Positions 27,723-37,395 of a DNA stretch of 64,000 nucleotides are shown piece after piece. The position numbers and the translations under genes are program-made. Numbering within the stretch: position 1 is the first letter of the stretch; each line of letters starts with the position of its first letter. Under the pieces are notes generated by a model, which made no database searches, was not told the DNA's origin, and was given only the letters and a program-made list of their open reading frames with translations. The DNA is from Luteitalea pratensis (GTDB taxonomy: Bacteria > Acidobacteriota > Vicinamibacteria > Vicinamibacterales > Vicinamibacteraceae): positions 3,383,001-3,447,000 of the forward strand of contig NZ_CP015136.1 of assembly GCF_001618865.1 (NCBI RefSeq), read 5' to 3'.

Positions 27723-28915
27723 GCGTCACGCCACCCTATTGCGACGTCGTCGTGCTGGGAGGGGGGCCCGCTGGTGCCGCCACGGCGCTGACCCTTGCCC
27801 GGGCGGGACGGTCGGTGGTCGTGGTGGAGAAGTCGCGCTACGAGGCCGCCAACGTGGGCGAGATCTTGCCGCCCAGGGCGCGTCCCTGGCTCGAGCAACT
27901 GGGCGTGTGGCGTCAGTTCGTGGCCGATGGCCATCGGCCGTCGCCCGCGGTGCTCTCGGCGTGGGGAGACGCCGAACTGAGGGCGACACAGCACGTGTTC
28001 AGCCCGTATGGGTCCGGGTGGCACCTGGACCGCCGCCGCTTCGATGCGATGCTGGGCGAGGCCGCTCGCCGCGCCGGAGCGTACGTGCGCTGCGGCGTGA
28101 CGGCGCGAACAGGCCAGTCGCTTGGCCCTGACGAGTGGCGGCTGGAACTGACGCCGGCGCTCCGACACGGCAGCCGCGAGCACCTGCACGCGTCGTACGT
28201 CGTCGATGCCACGGGACGGGTCGCGGCATGGGCGCGCACCCAGGGTGCAAGGCGGATCAACGCGGATCGCCTCGTGGCCATGGCCGGCGTGCTGGTGCAC
28301 GGCGTCGAGCCACACGGCCGATCCCGCCGCGATTCAGCCTCGGGTGCTGACGATGGGTGCACGCTCGTAGAGGCGTCGGCGGACGGTTGGTGGTACACCG
28401 CGGGCCTGCCTACAGGCCGTACCATCGCTTCTTACGTCACCGACGTCGATCTGCTGCCGCCGCACCGCCGCGCTTGGCGCGCGTTTTGGCACGGCCGTCT
28501 TCGAGACACGCGGCACACGTACGCGCGCCTCCGGTCACTCCAACTCACGGCGGCCCTGCGTGTCGTCGCCGCGAACAGTTCTCGTCTCGATCATGCGAGC
28601 GGTCCCGGCTGGCTGGCCGTCGGCGACGCCGCGATCGCTTTCGACCCGCTGTCGTCGCGCGGGCTGACGCAGGCCCTGGCGTCAGCGGTGTCGGCCGGCG
28701 ATCGGCTGCATCGTCATCTGGACGGTCAGTCCGACGCGATCGGCGACTGGGAACACGCAGGGCAAGCCGCACACGAGCGATACCTGCGACATCGTACGAA
28801 CAACTACGCGCTCGAGCAGCGCTGGCCTGACTCGGTGTTCTGGCGGCGCCGCCACGCTGCGCGCCTGCCGGCAGGCGCGCATGCGCGTCGGACCGGCACG
28901 ACAGGAGACGATTGA
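27719..28915 (+). CDS. LodB-like FAD-dependent oxidoreductase
   Basis: 398 residues from ATG 27719, overlapping the LodA-like stop (ATGA). The N-terminus carries the dinucleotide-binding motif VVVLGGGPAGAATALTLARAG with VVVVEK, and a second FAD motif GWLAVGDAAIAFDPLSSRGL occurs at about 305-325, as in tryptophan-halogenase-like flavoproteins. LodB partners are needed to form the cysteine tryptophylquinone in LodA proteins, so this is the likely maturation factor for the upstream gene. Both nucleotide-binding signatures are intact. Confidence 0.85.
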   Translation: MSVTPPYCDVVVLGGGPAGAATALTLARAGRSVVVVEKSRYEAANVGEILPPRARPWLEQLGVWRQFVADGHRPSPAVLSAWGDAELRATQHVFSPYGSGWHLDRRRFDAMLGEAARRAGAYVRCGVTARTGQSLGPDEWRLELTPALRHGSREHLHASYVVDATGRVAAWARTQGARRINADRLVAMAGVLVHGVEPHGRSRRDSASGADDGCTLVEASADGWWYTAGLPTGRTIASYVTDVDLLPPHRRAWRAFWHGRLRDTRHTYARLRSLQLTAALRVVAANSSRLDHASGPGWLAVGDAAIAFDPLSSRGLTQALASAVSAGDRLHRHLDGQSDAIGDWEHAGQAAHERYLRHRTNNYALEQRWPDSVFWRRRHAARLPAGAHARRTGTTGDD

Positions 28916-28916
28916 C

Positions 28917-29705
28917 ATGAAGAAAATCACCAGTCACGGACGTCGAGAGTTCCTGCAGGGCGGCGCCGCCATGCTCGCCGTCGCCACCTGGATGCCAGAC
29001 GGTGTAACGCTTCAGCGCCAGGATCGAACGGCGGTACACGGGATGCTGCTCGTGGGCGAGGAAACGGCCTTCCTGTCGCACCTTCCGATGTTCTCTGCGC
29101 CGCACGACTTCCAGGCGATCCTGGAGGCACGATTCACCAAGGCCGGTAGCAATCCACAAGCCGACTACTTCGCCGATCGCAAACGTACCGGCATAAGAAT
29201 TTACTCGCTCGAGCCGGCGCGGTTTGTGCTGCCGCAACTCGTCGCCGCCGAGCCACTCCGCTCGTTCAAGGGCAATCTGTATCGTGGCCATTTCGAGCGG
29301 TTTTCGAGCCAGGCCGCCAAGGATGCCGCGCGCATCGCGCAGGATGTCGACGTGACGGTGACCGGCGTCGTCACGTTCCGGCAGTTCGTGCCGGAGGCGA
29401 GCAGGACTGCGCAGCTGGAGTACCTGGTCTTCGGCAAGGGGCGCGAGCGCTTCCTGGCGCACGGGATCAGCGCCGCGCCAGATTTCGATCAGGTCCTGCG
29501 AGTGGCGCTTGATCCCGAGTTGACCGATCGCGAGATCGTCAAGGGCGTGCGCATCCAGATCCCGGACAGGGCGAATGCGTCGAAGGACCGGATCCGCGGT
29601 ACCGATGCAGTGTCAGCCCGGCTGGTGTCGGACGGAATAGCGTCGCGGACGTTGCAGCTCAGGCCGGGCGACGAACTCTACTTCGAAGAGAACGAACTCG
29701 CCTGA
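28917..29705 (+). CDS. Tat-exported protein linked to LodA/LodB
   Basis: 262 residues from ATG 28917, one base after the LodB-like stop. The N-terminus SHGRREFLQGGAAMLAVATW is a twin-arginine signal. The mature part is not a family I recognise; it contains a segment GVVTFRQFVPEASRTAQLEYLVFGKG. Export in folded form suggests a cofactor or complex partner; spacing implies co-expression with the oxidase. Alternatives are a periplasmic chaperone or a separate enzyme. Confidence 0.65.
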   Translation: MKKITSHGRREFLQGGAAMLAVATWMPDGVTLQRQDRTAVHGMLLVGEETAFLSHLPMFSAPHDFQAILEARFTKAGSNPQADYFADRKRTGIRIYSLEPARFVLPQLVAAEPLRSFKGNLYRGHFERFSSQAAKDAARIAQDVDVTVTGVVTFRQFVPEASRTAQLEYLVFGKGRERFLAHGISAAPDFDQVLRVALDPELTDREIVKGVRIQIPDRANASKDRIRGTDAVSARLVSDGIASRTLQLRPGDELYFEENELA

Positions 29706-29961
29706 CGTGATCGCCGCTGCGATCCGATCCCTTCTATCGTCCCGTCTCTGTACGTTCGGGAGCCGCAAGCGCTCTATCGGTGCAGGCAGTCACACGGACA
29801 AGGGCGGGGCTGCACGGCAATGACCGGAGGCGAGGTCGGGTGTGTTCGTGCGTTGCCGGCTCATGTGAGACTGATTGTGCAACTCGAGCGAGCCCGTCGC
29901 ATTGCTACAGTGGTCGATGGGCGTCTCTCATCTCGAGCGGTATGAGGTGGCCCCGAAGCGC

Positions 29962-30706
29962 GGCGTTGGTGCATGGCTTGGACCGTTGAGGCCGTCGAAG
30001 CCGCTGGCATGTCGGCGGCCCGCCGCGGCATGATCGTGCGATGAAGTCGCGGGTGCATCCCACGTACAAGACGCACTATCGGGTGGGGAATTGGCGGGCG
30101 TACGAGTGCGCCCTCGTCAGTCGGGGCGACGTGACGCTGTGGCTGTCGCCCGAGGCCAGGGCTGCCTGGATCGTCCCGCCGTCCGGTCAGCCGGGCGGGC
30201 AGCAGCGGTTTTCAGACGTGGCCATCGAAACCGTGCTCACGCTCCGGCTGCTGTTCCGCATGCCATTGCGCCAGACGGAGGGTTTCGTCCGGTCAATCCT
30301 GACCGTGATGCGCGCCGGTCTCGACGCTCCTGACCACACGACGCTCTCCCGCCGGAGTCAGCTGTTGGACGTGGTGCACAACATCCCAGCCACAGGGCCG
30401 CTGCATGTAATCGTCGATCGCACAGGACTCTCAGTGGTGGGCGAAGGGGAGTGGGCCGCCACGAAACATGGCGGACGGGGCAGACGAGGCTGGAAGAAGC
30501 TGCATCTGGGTGTCGGCCGCTCCGGTGTGACCGTCGCGCACGTGCTGACCGAAGCGACGGTCGATGATGCGATCGATCTGATCGGGGCCGCCGTTGGCGA
30601 TATTGCCAGCGTCACGGCGGACGCCGCCTACGACACAGTCGCCTTCTATGAGGCCGCGAGTGGGCGACACGCGCAGGTCGTCGTCCCGCCCATCACGACG
30701 GCAAGG
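29962..30706 (+). mobile_element. IS5-family element, copy A, truncated
   Basis: The left terminal repeat GGCGTTGGTGCATGGCT is at 29962-29978. Transposase starts at 30041. The element ends where copy B begins at 30707, and its own 3' part and right terminal repeat are absent. Upstream, 29706-29961 holds no supportable gene. Confidence 0.8.
30041..30706 (+). pseudogene. IS5-family transposase, 3'-truncated
   Basis: It aligns residue by residue with the intact transposase at 30796 from MKSRVHPTYKTHYRVGNW to VVVPPITTA (about residue 222), including the first two catalytic regions (VIVDRTGLS and VTADAAYDT). The C-terminal part with the catalytic Glu is lost; the reading frame continues into the left end of the inserted copy B. 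The coding difference from copy B (several dozen substitutions) shows they are different members of one family. Confidence 0.85.
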
Positions 30707-31792
30707 GGCGTTGGTGCATGGCTGACACCGTCCCGTAGTGGGTCGGGTGTTGGAGCCGCTGGCATGTCGGCGGCCTGCGGCGGCATGATCGTGGGATGAA
30801 GTCGCGCGTGCATCCCACGTACAAGACGCACTATCGGGTGGGGAACTGGCGGGTGTACGAGCGCGCCCTCGTCAGTCGGGGCGACGTGACGCTGTGGCTG
30901 TCGCCCGGCGCCAGGGCTGCCTGGATCGTCCCGCCGTCCGGTCGACCGGGCGGGCAGCAGCGCTTCTCGAATCTGGCGATCGAGACTGCCCTGACCCTCC
31001 GACTCGTGTTTCGCTTGCCCTTGCGCCAGACGGAGGGCTTCGTCCGGTCGATCTTGACCGTGATGCGCGCCGGTCTCGACGCCCCGGACCACACGACACT
31101 CTCCCGACGGAGTCAACGGCTGGACGTCACGGTGGGCAACCTTCCGGCGAAGGGACCGCTGCATCTGATTGTCGACAGCACAGGGCTGTCAGCGGTGGGT
31201 GAAGAGGAGTGGGCCGCCGTGAAACATGGCGGCAATGGCACGCGAGGCTGGAAGAAGCTCCATCTGGGTGTCGACCGCTCCGGCGTGATCGTCGCGCATC
31301 TGCTGACCGAGGCGACGGTCGACGACGCGACTGTGGGTATCCATCTGATTGGGGCGACAGCTGGCGACGTGACCAGCGTCACGGCGGACGCGGCCTACGA
31401 CACGGTCGCGTTCTACGAGGCCGCCGGCGCGCGCGACGCGCAGGTGGTGGTGCCGCCGACCAGGACGGCGAAGGTATCGCGCCGCGGACCTCGCTCGAGT
31501 GCGCGCGATCGCACGATCACCGACGTGGAAAGGCTCGGCCGGCGCCACTGGAAGAAGGCCTCTGGCTACCATCGGCAGGCCCGCGTCGAGAACGCCTTCT
31601 TCCGCTACAAGTCCATCATCGGCGATCGCCTTCGTGCTCGGAGTCGAGGTGGTCGGGAGGCCGAGGCGAGCCTTGCCTGCCGCGTCCTGAATCGAATGAC
31701 CGCGCTTGGAAGGCCCGAGTCGTCCGCGATCAATCGGTGACCAGCCGTGGTTTGGGCGGCTGCGCGTCCAGATTGAGCCATGCACCAACGCC
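30707..31792 (+). mobile_element. IS5-family element, copy B, complete
   Basis: Perfect 17-bp terminal inverted repeats GGCGTTGGTGCATGGCT (30707-30723) and AGCCATGCACCAACGCC (31776-31792) bound a 1086-bp element with one transposase gene. It lies inside copy A. No target duplication is obvious, possibly because copy A's other half has been lost. Confidence 0.9.
30796..31740 (+). CDS. IS5-family transposase
   Basis: 314 residues, a DDE transposase. The first catalytic Asp is in LIVDSTGLSAVGE (about 113-125), the second in VTADAAYDTVAFYEA, and the Glu in RQARVENAFFRYKSIIGD. The N-terminal region (NWRVYERALVSRGDVTLWLS) is typical of IS5-group proteins. The frame is intact and both element ends are present, so the copy may be mobile. 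It is the reference for the decayed fragments at 38157, 41067 and 57840. Confidence 0.92.
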   Translation: MKSRVHPTYKTHYRVGNWRVYERALVSRGDVTLWLSPGARAAWIVPPSGRPGGQQRFSNLAIETALTLRLVFRLPLRQTEGFVRSILTVMRAGLDAPDHTTLSRRSQRLDVTVGNLPAKGPLHLIVDSTGLSAVGEEEWAAVKHGGNGTRGWKKLHLGVDRSGVIVAHLLTEATVDDATVGIHLIGATAGDVTSVTADAAYDTVAFYEAAGARDAQVVVPPTRTAKVSRRGPRSSARDRTITDVERLGRRHWKKASGYHRQARVENAFFRYKSIIGDRLRARSRGGREAEASLACRVLNRMTALGRPESSAINR

Positions 31793-31857
31793 GCGGTGCG
31801 AGGCTCAGCCGCTTGGTGTCCGCGGACCTTCGTGCAAATGACGGGCAAGAGCATCGA

Positions 31858-32345
31858 CCACGAGAACTCGCGCAGGAGTGTGCGGAATGTCCGTGTACGC
31901 AGCCTGGCGCCGCGCACGGCTGGCGGGAGGAGTCGGCGCGGATCGGCTGGACGCCCATGGATGTCCATGGACGCCTGTGGACCGCTGTGGACAATTGGTG
32001 GAGGCGGCGGGAGTCGAACGGAGAATTTCTAAGACGCTTATCGACAACAACTTACGCTTGTTGCTGTTGAGATCCGTACCCCCAGATGTACCCCCACGCT
32101 CGGTCCGATACTTTGCCCCAGCAGGCACGGGCCGGCAAAGGCTTGAGCCGTCAAGACTTCCACGTCAATTGCTGGCACTGGGCCGGGGCTGAGGTCAGCA
32201 AACGCGCGCCCTATGGGGGCTCGTGAATCGGACCGCGGCTGAGCCGGCGCCACGCCTGTGGCAGAACGATTTCTACGACCGGCTGCATGCTCGCGGTCGT
32301 CGTCCCTCGACGTGTGGCTAACGAGAACTCGCGCGAGAGTTCGGA
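31858..32345. repeat. att-like cassette, copy 3 (left arm missing)
   Basis: It begins with the ~40-bp repeat (ACGAGAACTCGCGC at 31859, AATGTCCGTG at about 31886). The core is 31996-32018. Right repeats GTACCCCCA start at 32076 and 32088, 57 bases past the core. The left four-site arm seen in copies 1, 2, 5 and 6 is absent. A second AGAACTCGCGC occurs at about 32331. No gene is supportable in 31793-32502. Confidence 0.7.
31996..32018 (-). other. att-like core: tmRNA/tRNA 3'-end sequence (copy 3)
   Basis: Identical to the copy 1 core over GGTGGAGGCGGCGGGAGTC. The palindrome-like CCATGGATGTCCATGG lies just to its left. Confidence 0.7.
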
Positions 32346-32502
32346 CTGTGCGTCGAGACAGCTCGGACGCGCAACTGAATTGCGAGTGTCTGAACGGCCG
32401 TGATCCCTATTTACTCCGTTTGGGACGTTGGTAAGTGGCGGGCGAGTCACATGGCAGTGCCCGTCGGTGTTCTTCCACCACTAGTGCCAAACGGAGACGA
32501 TC

Positions 32503-34734
32503 ATGCTTGCCCGACCCTACCGGCTCATCGCTGTCGTCCTTTCGCTCGTGCTGCTGAGCACACTTGGCATGCGGGCGACCGAGGTGCAACCCGTCTTCGA
32601 CCTCAGCGGGCCTCGGAGTGGACCCTTCCCCAGTGATCTCTTTACGGTGGCCGACGCCACACAGTTGACCGGGCTCAGAGTCAATCTGCCCAAGCCCGAT
32701 TGCCAGGAGCGTCCTTCGGACTGCGAGGACCTCGACGTGATCAACACGCTCGACGGATTCAACGTGCAGCCGCGACTCTCGATTCCGTTCACTGGCGAAA
32801 TCGACCCGCGGTCGGTGACCAGCGAGACCGTGTTCCTGCTCGAACTCGCGTGCCCGCGCGACCCCAGTGGCGGCGACGCGTGCGACGAAGGCCCAGCGCC
32901 GCGACGAGTCGGCGTGGACCAAGTGGTGTGGGATCCCGCGACGCACTCGTTGCACGTGGAATCCGACGCCCTCCTGAAGCAGCACACGCGCTATGCGCTG
33001 ATTGTGACACGCGGCGTGCGCTCCGCTGCGGGCGGCCCGGTCACCGCCGCGCCCGAGTTCCGGGGGTTCCGCCAGACCGTTGCGGGAGCCTACAAGGACA
33101 GCCTGCTCGACGCCGTCCGCGCCGCGCGGAAGTCGGGCGTGACTGCAGACGACATCGCCGTCGCGAGTGTGTTCACGACCCAGAGCGTTACCGCCGTCCT
33201 CGAGAAGATCCGCGACCAGATCAAGGTATCCACGCCGGATCCGGTGGACTTCAACCTTGTACCGGGTGGCGGTCGCGCCGTCTTCCCGCTGCACGAGGTG
33301 GCAGCGGTTATCTTGACGCAGCAGACGCGAACGGCTCCGGCGTTCACCACGGCCAGCTTCGGTTTGGCCGATCTCCGAGCCCGCCCAGGTGCCGTGGGTA
33401 GCGTCGCGTTCGGGAAGTTCGCCGCCCGTGACTACCGGGTGCACCCCGGTGACTACATCGCGCCGATCGGCACGCGCACCGGTACGCCAAGCATCACCGG
33501 GGTGAACGAGATTTACTTTACTCTGATCGTGCCCGCCGGCACTCCGCCGCCAGATGGGTGGCCGGTCGTGATTGCGGGACATGGTGGGGGCGGCAACAAG
33601 GAAGGCTTCACGTTGGGTGTCGCAAGTCCGCTGGCGGCACACCTGGCGCAGCGTGGCATGGCGACCATCGCCATCAACGCACCGGGCCACGGCTTTGGTG
33701 GGCTCGGGACTCTCACGGTCAACCGCAGCGACGGTACGTCCGTGACGTTCTCCGCAGGTGGGCGGGGGATCGACCAGAACGGCGACGGGCTCATCGAGGG
33801 AAGGGAAGGCATCCGCGCCGCGCAGCCGCGCACGATCATCGACGACGCGGATGGCTTCCGGCAGACGGTTGCCGACCTGATGCAGCTGGTTCGTCAGATC
33901 GAAACGGGCGTCGACCTGGATGGCGATTCATTGTCCGACCTGAGTCGCTCGCGGATCTACTACGTGGCGCAGTCGCTGGGCGGCGTGTATGGAGCGGTCT
34001 TCATGGCCGTCGAGCCGAATGTCAGCGCCGGTGTCCTCAACGCCGCCGGAGGCCCACGCACGATGCGAACGCTCACGACGCGTGGCGACCGCGCCGTCGT
34101 CGGATCGTTCCTCGGGGCGCGTGCGCCTTCCCTGATCAACGTGCCCGGTGTCACACACATCGAACAGGTTGCCGTGCCACTCCCCCCGCACTACCACGAG
34201 AATCTGCCGCTTCGCGACGCGGAAGCGTACAGTGTTCACCTGGCGGACGGAGCGATTGAGACGATCCAGTCGCCAGTCACGAATGCTTCGCCTGGTGCGC
34301 TGGATATTCAGGAACAATTGGATCGCACTGAATGGGTCATGCAATCGGCCAGCCCCGTTGCCTATGCGCCGTACCTCCGCGGCGCGCCACTCGCAGGCAT
34401 GCAGCCCAAGCGCCTGATCGTGCAGTTCGCCAAGGGCGACCAGACGATGCCGAATCCGGCCACGACGGCGCTGCTGCGCGCCGGGGAATTGAGAGATCGC
34501 GCCACGCTCTACCGGCACGACCTGGCGTTTGCCGAGAATCCGGCCTTGCCGCGGGACCCACACGGGTTCATGCCGGTGATTGGCCTGTTCGGGGCGATTG
34601 CGCGCGGCGCGCAGGAACAGATCGCCGTGTTCTTCGAGTCGGACGGTCAGCTGACGATCCACCCTGAGCCCGCCCGCCTCTTCGAAGTGGAGCTCACAGG
34701 GCGGTTGCCGGAGGGACTGCACTTCGTGAGGTGA
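32503..34734 (+). CDS. Secreted alpha/beta-hydrolase with Ig-like N-terminal domain
   Basis: 743 residues. Signal peptide (LIAVVLSLVLLSTLGMRA), an N-terminal region with Big_5/Ig-like features (LSIPFTGEIDPRSVTSETVFLL, then HTRYALIVTRGVRSAAGGPV), and a C-terminal alpha/beta-hydrolase fold: oxyanion segment VVIAGHGGGGNKEGF, then the nucleophile elbow IYYVAQSLGGVYGAVF, which fits G/A-x-S-x-G with Ser near 490. The catalytic Asp and His are not certain (candidates DQTMPNP and DPHGFMP). The product is probably an exported esterase or lipase; substrate unknown. Confidence 0.75.
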   Translation: MLARPYRLIAVVLSLVLLSTLGMRATEVQPVFDLSGPRSGPFPSDLFTVADATQLTGLRVNLPKPDCQERPSDCEDLDVINTLDGFNVQPRLSIPFTGEIDPRSVTSETVFLLELACPRDPSGGDACDEGPAPRRVGVDQVVWDPATHSLHVESDALLKQHTRYALIVTRGVRSAAGGPVTAAPEFRGFRQTVAGAYKDSLLDAVRAARKSGVTADDIAVASVFTTQSVTAVLEKIRDQIKVSTPDPVDFNLVPGGGRAVFPLHEVAAVILTQQTRTAPAFTTASFGLADLRARPGAVGSVAFGKFAARDYRVHPGDYIAPIGTRTGTPSITGVNEIYFTLIVPAGTPPPDGWPVVIAGHGGGGNKEGFTLGVASPLAAHLAQRGMATIAINAPGHGFGGLGTLTVNRSDGTSVTFSAGGRGIDQNGDGLIEGREGIRAAQPRTIIDDADGFRQTVADLMQLVRQIETGVDLDGDSLSDLSRSRIYYVAQSLGGVYGAVFMAVEPNVSAGVLNAAGGPRTMRTLTTRGDRAVVGSFLGARAPSLINVPGVTHIEQVAVPLPPHYHENLPLRDAEAYSVHLADGAIETIQSPVTNASPGALDIQEQLDRTEWVMQSASPVAYAPYLRGAPLAGMQPKRLIVQFAKGDQTMPNPATTALLRAGELRDRATLYRHDLAFAENPALPRDPHGFMPVIGLFGAIARGAQEQIAVFFESDGQLTIHPEPARLFEVELTGRLPEGLHFVR

Positions 34735-34806
34735 CGGAGGCTCGAGCGATTTGGGGCAGAAGGAGGTGGGGCATCCATATGGGTGCCCTGCCCCTACCGC
34801 CGGCGA

Positions 34807-37395
34807 TCATGGCGGCAGTCCAGCGCGTCGCAGGAGCGCCTGGAACCGTGGATGCGAATGCACCCGATCGAACGTCGGATTGACCGTGAGAAACCAGGCC
34901 CCGCCGCTGGTGAACCCTCGTTCGAGCCATTCCAGTGCCTGATCCTCGTCGCCGAGACTGAGCGACATGACGGCCATCGCGTAAGGCGGAGCAAATCCCT
35001 TCTTCAGGTCGCTGGCGAGCTGCCGGGACTCGGCAATCGCCTCCTCTCGCCGGCCGGCCAGCGCATAGGCGCGGACCAGGCCGACCCGCGGCATCGCGCC
35101 ACCCGTCGCCCCGGCCTTCCGGAACTCGTCGATGGCCTTGGCGTACGCGCCTGTCTCCACCAGCGCCGTCCCCAGGTGCAGGTGCGCGAGCGCGAAGGTC
35201 GGGTCCATGTCCAGCACCTTCCTGTACTGCGCGATCGCCGCATCGTACTGGCGAGCGAAGTACAGGAGTCGTCCGACCTCGGTGTTGACGATCAGCGAAA
35301 GGGGATCGAGCGCCTGCGCGCGGCGGATGGCCGTCATCGCCTCGTCGAGCCGGCCGACGTTGGCCAGGTACATGGCCTGCCAGTGATGCGCGGTCGCGTA
35401 GTTTGGGTTCAAAGCGATGGCCCGCGTGAAGGCGGCGTCGGCCGCCTGCCACTCGAACCGTTGCGTGCGGAGTTGACCGAGCGACGTGTGCGCTTCGGCG
35501 AGGCGCTCGTCGAGCTTCAGTGCCTGCTTCGCCGCGGCCTCCGCCTGCGGCAGTGTCTGCTCTGGTGACCGCACGCCGTAGGCGCGAAGGATCAAGTAGG
35601 CGTCGGCCAGCCCGGCGTGCGCGAGCGCGAAGGTGGGATCTGCGTCGATGGCGCTCTGGAAGTGCCCAATCGACCGAGTGACCGCCTCCGCCGTGCGCTT
35701 GTTCCAGAAATACCGACCCTCCAGATAGTGCCGGTAGGCCACCGCGTTCGTCGTGTGCGTCCGTGCAAGGCTGTACTGCTGGTCTCCCGTCAGCCGGACG
35801 TGCAGTTCACGGGACACGGCCTGCGCCAGGTCGCTTGGCAACGCGAAAAGCTCGGCACGTGGCCTGCTGTACTCACCTCCCCACAGCCGTGAACCGTCCT
35901 GGACGTTCACCAGCTCGAGGCGAACGACCATCCTGTCCGCCTCCTGCACGACCTGCCCCGTCACGACACCCGCCACCTGCAGCGCGCGCCCGACATCACG
36001 CGGGTCGACAGTGGACCCCCGGTACGTGGCCATGGTGCTGCGGGCCATCACGCGCAACTGCGGCAACTGCGACAGACGACCGGTCACACTCTCGCCGATA
36101 CCCTCCGCGAGGACCTCGAGTTCCGCAGGCCTACTGTCATGGGTGAAAGGAAGCACGGCGATTGAGTCGATGGCAACCGCATCACCCGTCAGCGGGCGCC
36201 ATCCATTGAAGGCTGCAACGAGGAGAACCACGGTCATGACAGCCAGGACGAGTGCGCCCAAGCCTCTCCAGTGAACCCAGGAGTGGCGTCGCCGAGCCCC
36301 GGAGGACCCGCTTGGGGCTTCCGGTGCAGGGACGAGAGGTGCCGTCACCGACACGTGCCCCAATGCGAGTAGTACTTCGTCGAACGACTGATAGCGGTGT
36401 GCGGCGTCCTTGGCGAGCGCGCGATCGAGGATGTCTGCCAGTGCAGCGGGGATCAGCGGATTGACGCTCTGGGCAGGTGGGTGAGGTTCGTTGATGACCG
36501 CATACATGGTCTCGGCCGTGGAGCGCCGTTCGAATGGCACCTGTCCGGTAGCCATCTCGTACAATACCGTGCCGAACGAGAAGATGTCACTCCGCGCATC
36601 GACGGGCTCGCCGCGCGCCTGCTCGGGTGCCATGTACGAGGGCGTGCCAAACAACGCACCGTGCCCGGTCAGCGTCGGCGCACCTGCCTCGTTGCCCGAG
36701 TTCAACAATCTGGAAATGCCGAAGTCGAGGACCTTCGCCTGACCCGCCGGCGTCACCATGATGTTGGCCGGCTTGATGTCGCGGTGAACGATGCCGGCTG
36801 CATGCGCGGCCCGGAGTGCGTCCGCCATTTGTGCGGCGATCGCGAGCAACGGCTGCTCGCTGAGCGCGCCGTGCGTCAGGACGTGTTGTAGCGTCTCGCC
36901 CGAAACGTATTGCATGCTGATATAGGGCGTGCCCTCGATCTCCCCGACGCCATAGATCGTGCAGATGTTCGGATGGTCCAGGACCGCCGCCATCCGAGCC
37001 TCGCGCACGAAGCGCGCCCGGGACGTGGCGTCGTTCATCAGAGCAGGCGCAACGAACTTGATCGCGACGTTGCGGCCCAGGCTGGTGTCCTCCGCGAGAT
37101 AGACATCACTCATCCCACCACGGCCAAGCAACGCCAGGATGCGGTAGGCATCGACGGTCGTTCCCACCCGCGCCGCGCGCGGTTCTTCGCCGGGTAGCGT
37201 TGATGCACGCAAGCTCAGTGGCGCTTCGAGGAAATCGGCTGCTTGTGCGTCAGAGCCCAGCAGTGCGTCCACGTCTGCGAGAAGCGAGCGATCTGCTGCG
37301 CAGGCTTGCTCCAGGAAGGCCGCCCGTCGGCCCTCTTCACAGTGCAGGGCCGCGTCGAACACCTCCTTCACGACCTGCCAACGCTCGGGAGTCAT
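34807..37395 (-). CDS. Ser/Thr protein kinase with TolB-N-like and TPR domains
   Basis: 862 residues from ATG 37395; the start overlaps the sigma gene stop (ATGA), so the two are coupled. Order: N-terminal helical extension (CEEGRRAAFLEQACAADRS), kinase domain about 83-350 with GRGGMS (91-96), Lys in AIKFV (113), HRDIKPAN (204-211), DFG (224-226) and SYMAPEQ; a transmembrane helix (about 382-405, GALVLAVMTVVLLVAAF); a SIAVLPF-type domain (about 415-540, AGVVTGQVVQEADRMVVRLELV); then about eight TPR repeats to the C-terminus. It is a receptor kinase whose outer part probably binds proteins rather than small ligands. Confidence 0.92.
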   Translation of the reverse strand: MTPERWQVVKEVFDAALHCEEGRRAAFLEQACAADRSLLADVDALLGSDAQAADFLEAPLSLRASTLPGEEPRAARVGTTVDAYRILALLGRGGMSDVYLAEDTSLGRNVAIKFVAPALMNDATSRARFVREARMAAVLDHPNICTIYGVGEIEGTPYISMQYVSGETLQHVLTHGALSEQPLLAIAAQMADALRAAHAAGIVHRDIKPANIMVTPAGQAKVLDFGISRLLNSGNEAGAPTLTGHGALFGTPSYMAPEQARGEPVDARSDIFSFGTVLYEMATGQVPFERRSTAETMYAVINEPHPPAQSVNPLIPAALADILDRALAKDAAHRYQSFDEVLLALGHVSVTAPLVPAPEAPSGSSGARRRHSWVHWRGLGALVLAVMTVVLLVAAFNGWRPLTGDAVAIDSIAVLPFTHDSRPAELEVLAEGIGESVTGRLSQLPQLRVMARSTMATYRGSTVDPRDVGRALQVAGVVTGQVVQEADRMVVRLELVNVQDGSRLWGGEYSRPRAELFALPSDLAQAVSRELHVRLTGDQQYSLARTHTTNAVAYRHYLEGRYFWNKRTAEAVTRSIGHFQSAIDADPTFALAHAGLADAYLILRAYGVRSPEQTLPQAEAAAKQALKLDERLAEAHTSLGQLRTQRFEWQAADAAFTRAIALNPNYATAHHWQAMYLANVGRLDEAMTAIRRAQALDPLSLIVNTEVGRLLYFARQYDAAIAQYRKVLDMDPTFALAHLHLGTALVETGAYAKAIDEFRKAGATGGAMPRVGLVRAYALAGRREEAIAESRQLASDLKKGFAPPYAMAVMSLSLGDEDQALEWLERGFTSGGAWFLTVNPTFDRVHSHPRFQALLRRAGLPP

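Noticed and set aside
32407-33690. Minus-strand ORF of 427 codons
   Set aside because: Antisense to the secreted hydrolase, which has a signal peptide and nucleophile motif; the ORF has no features.
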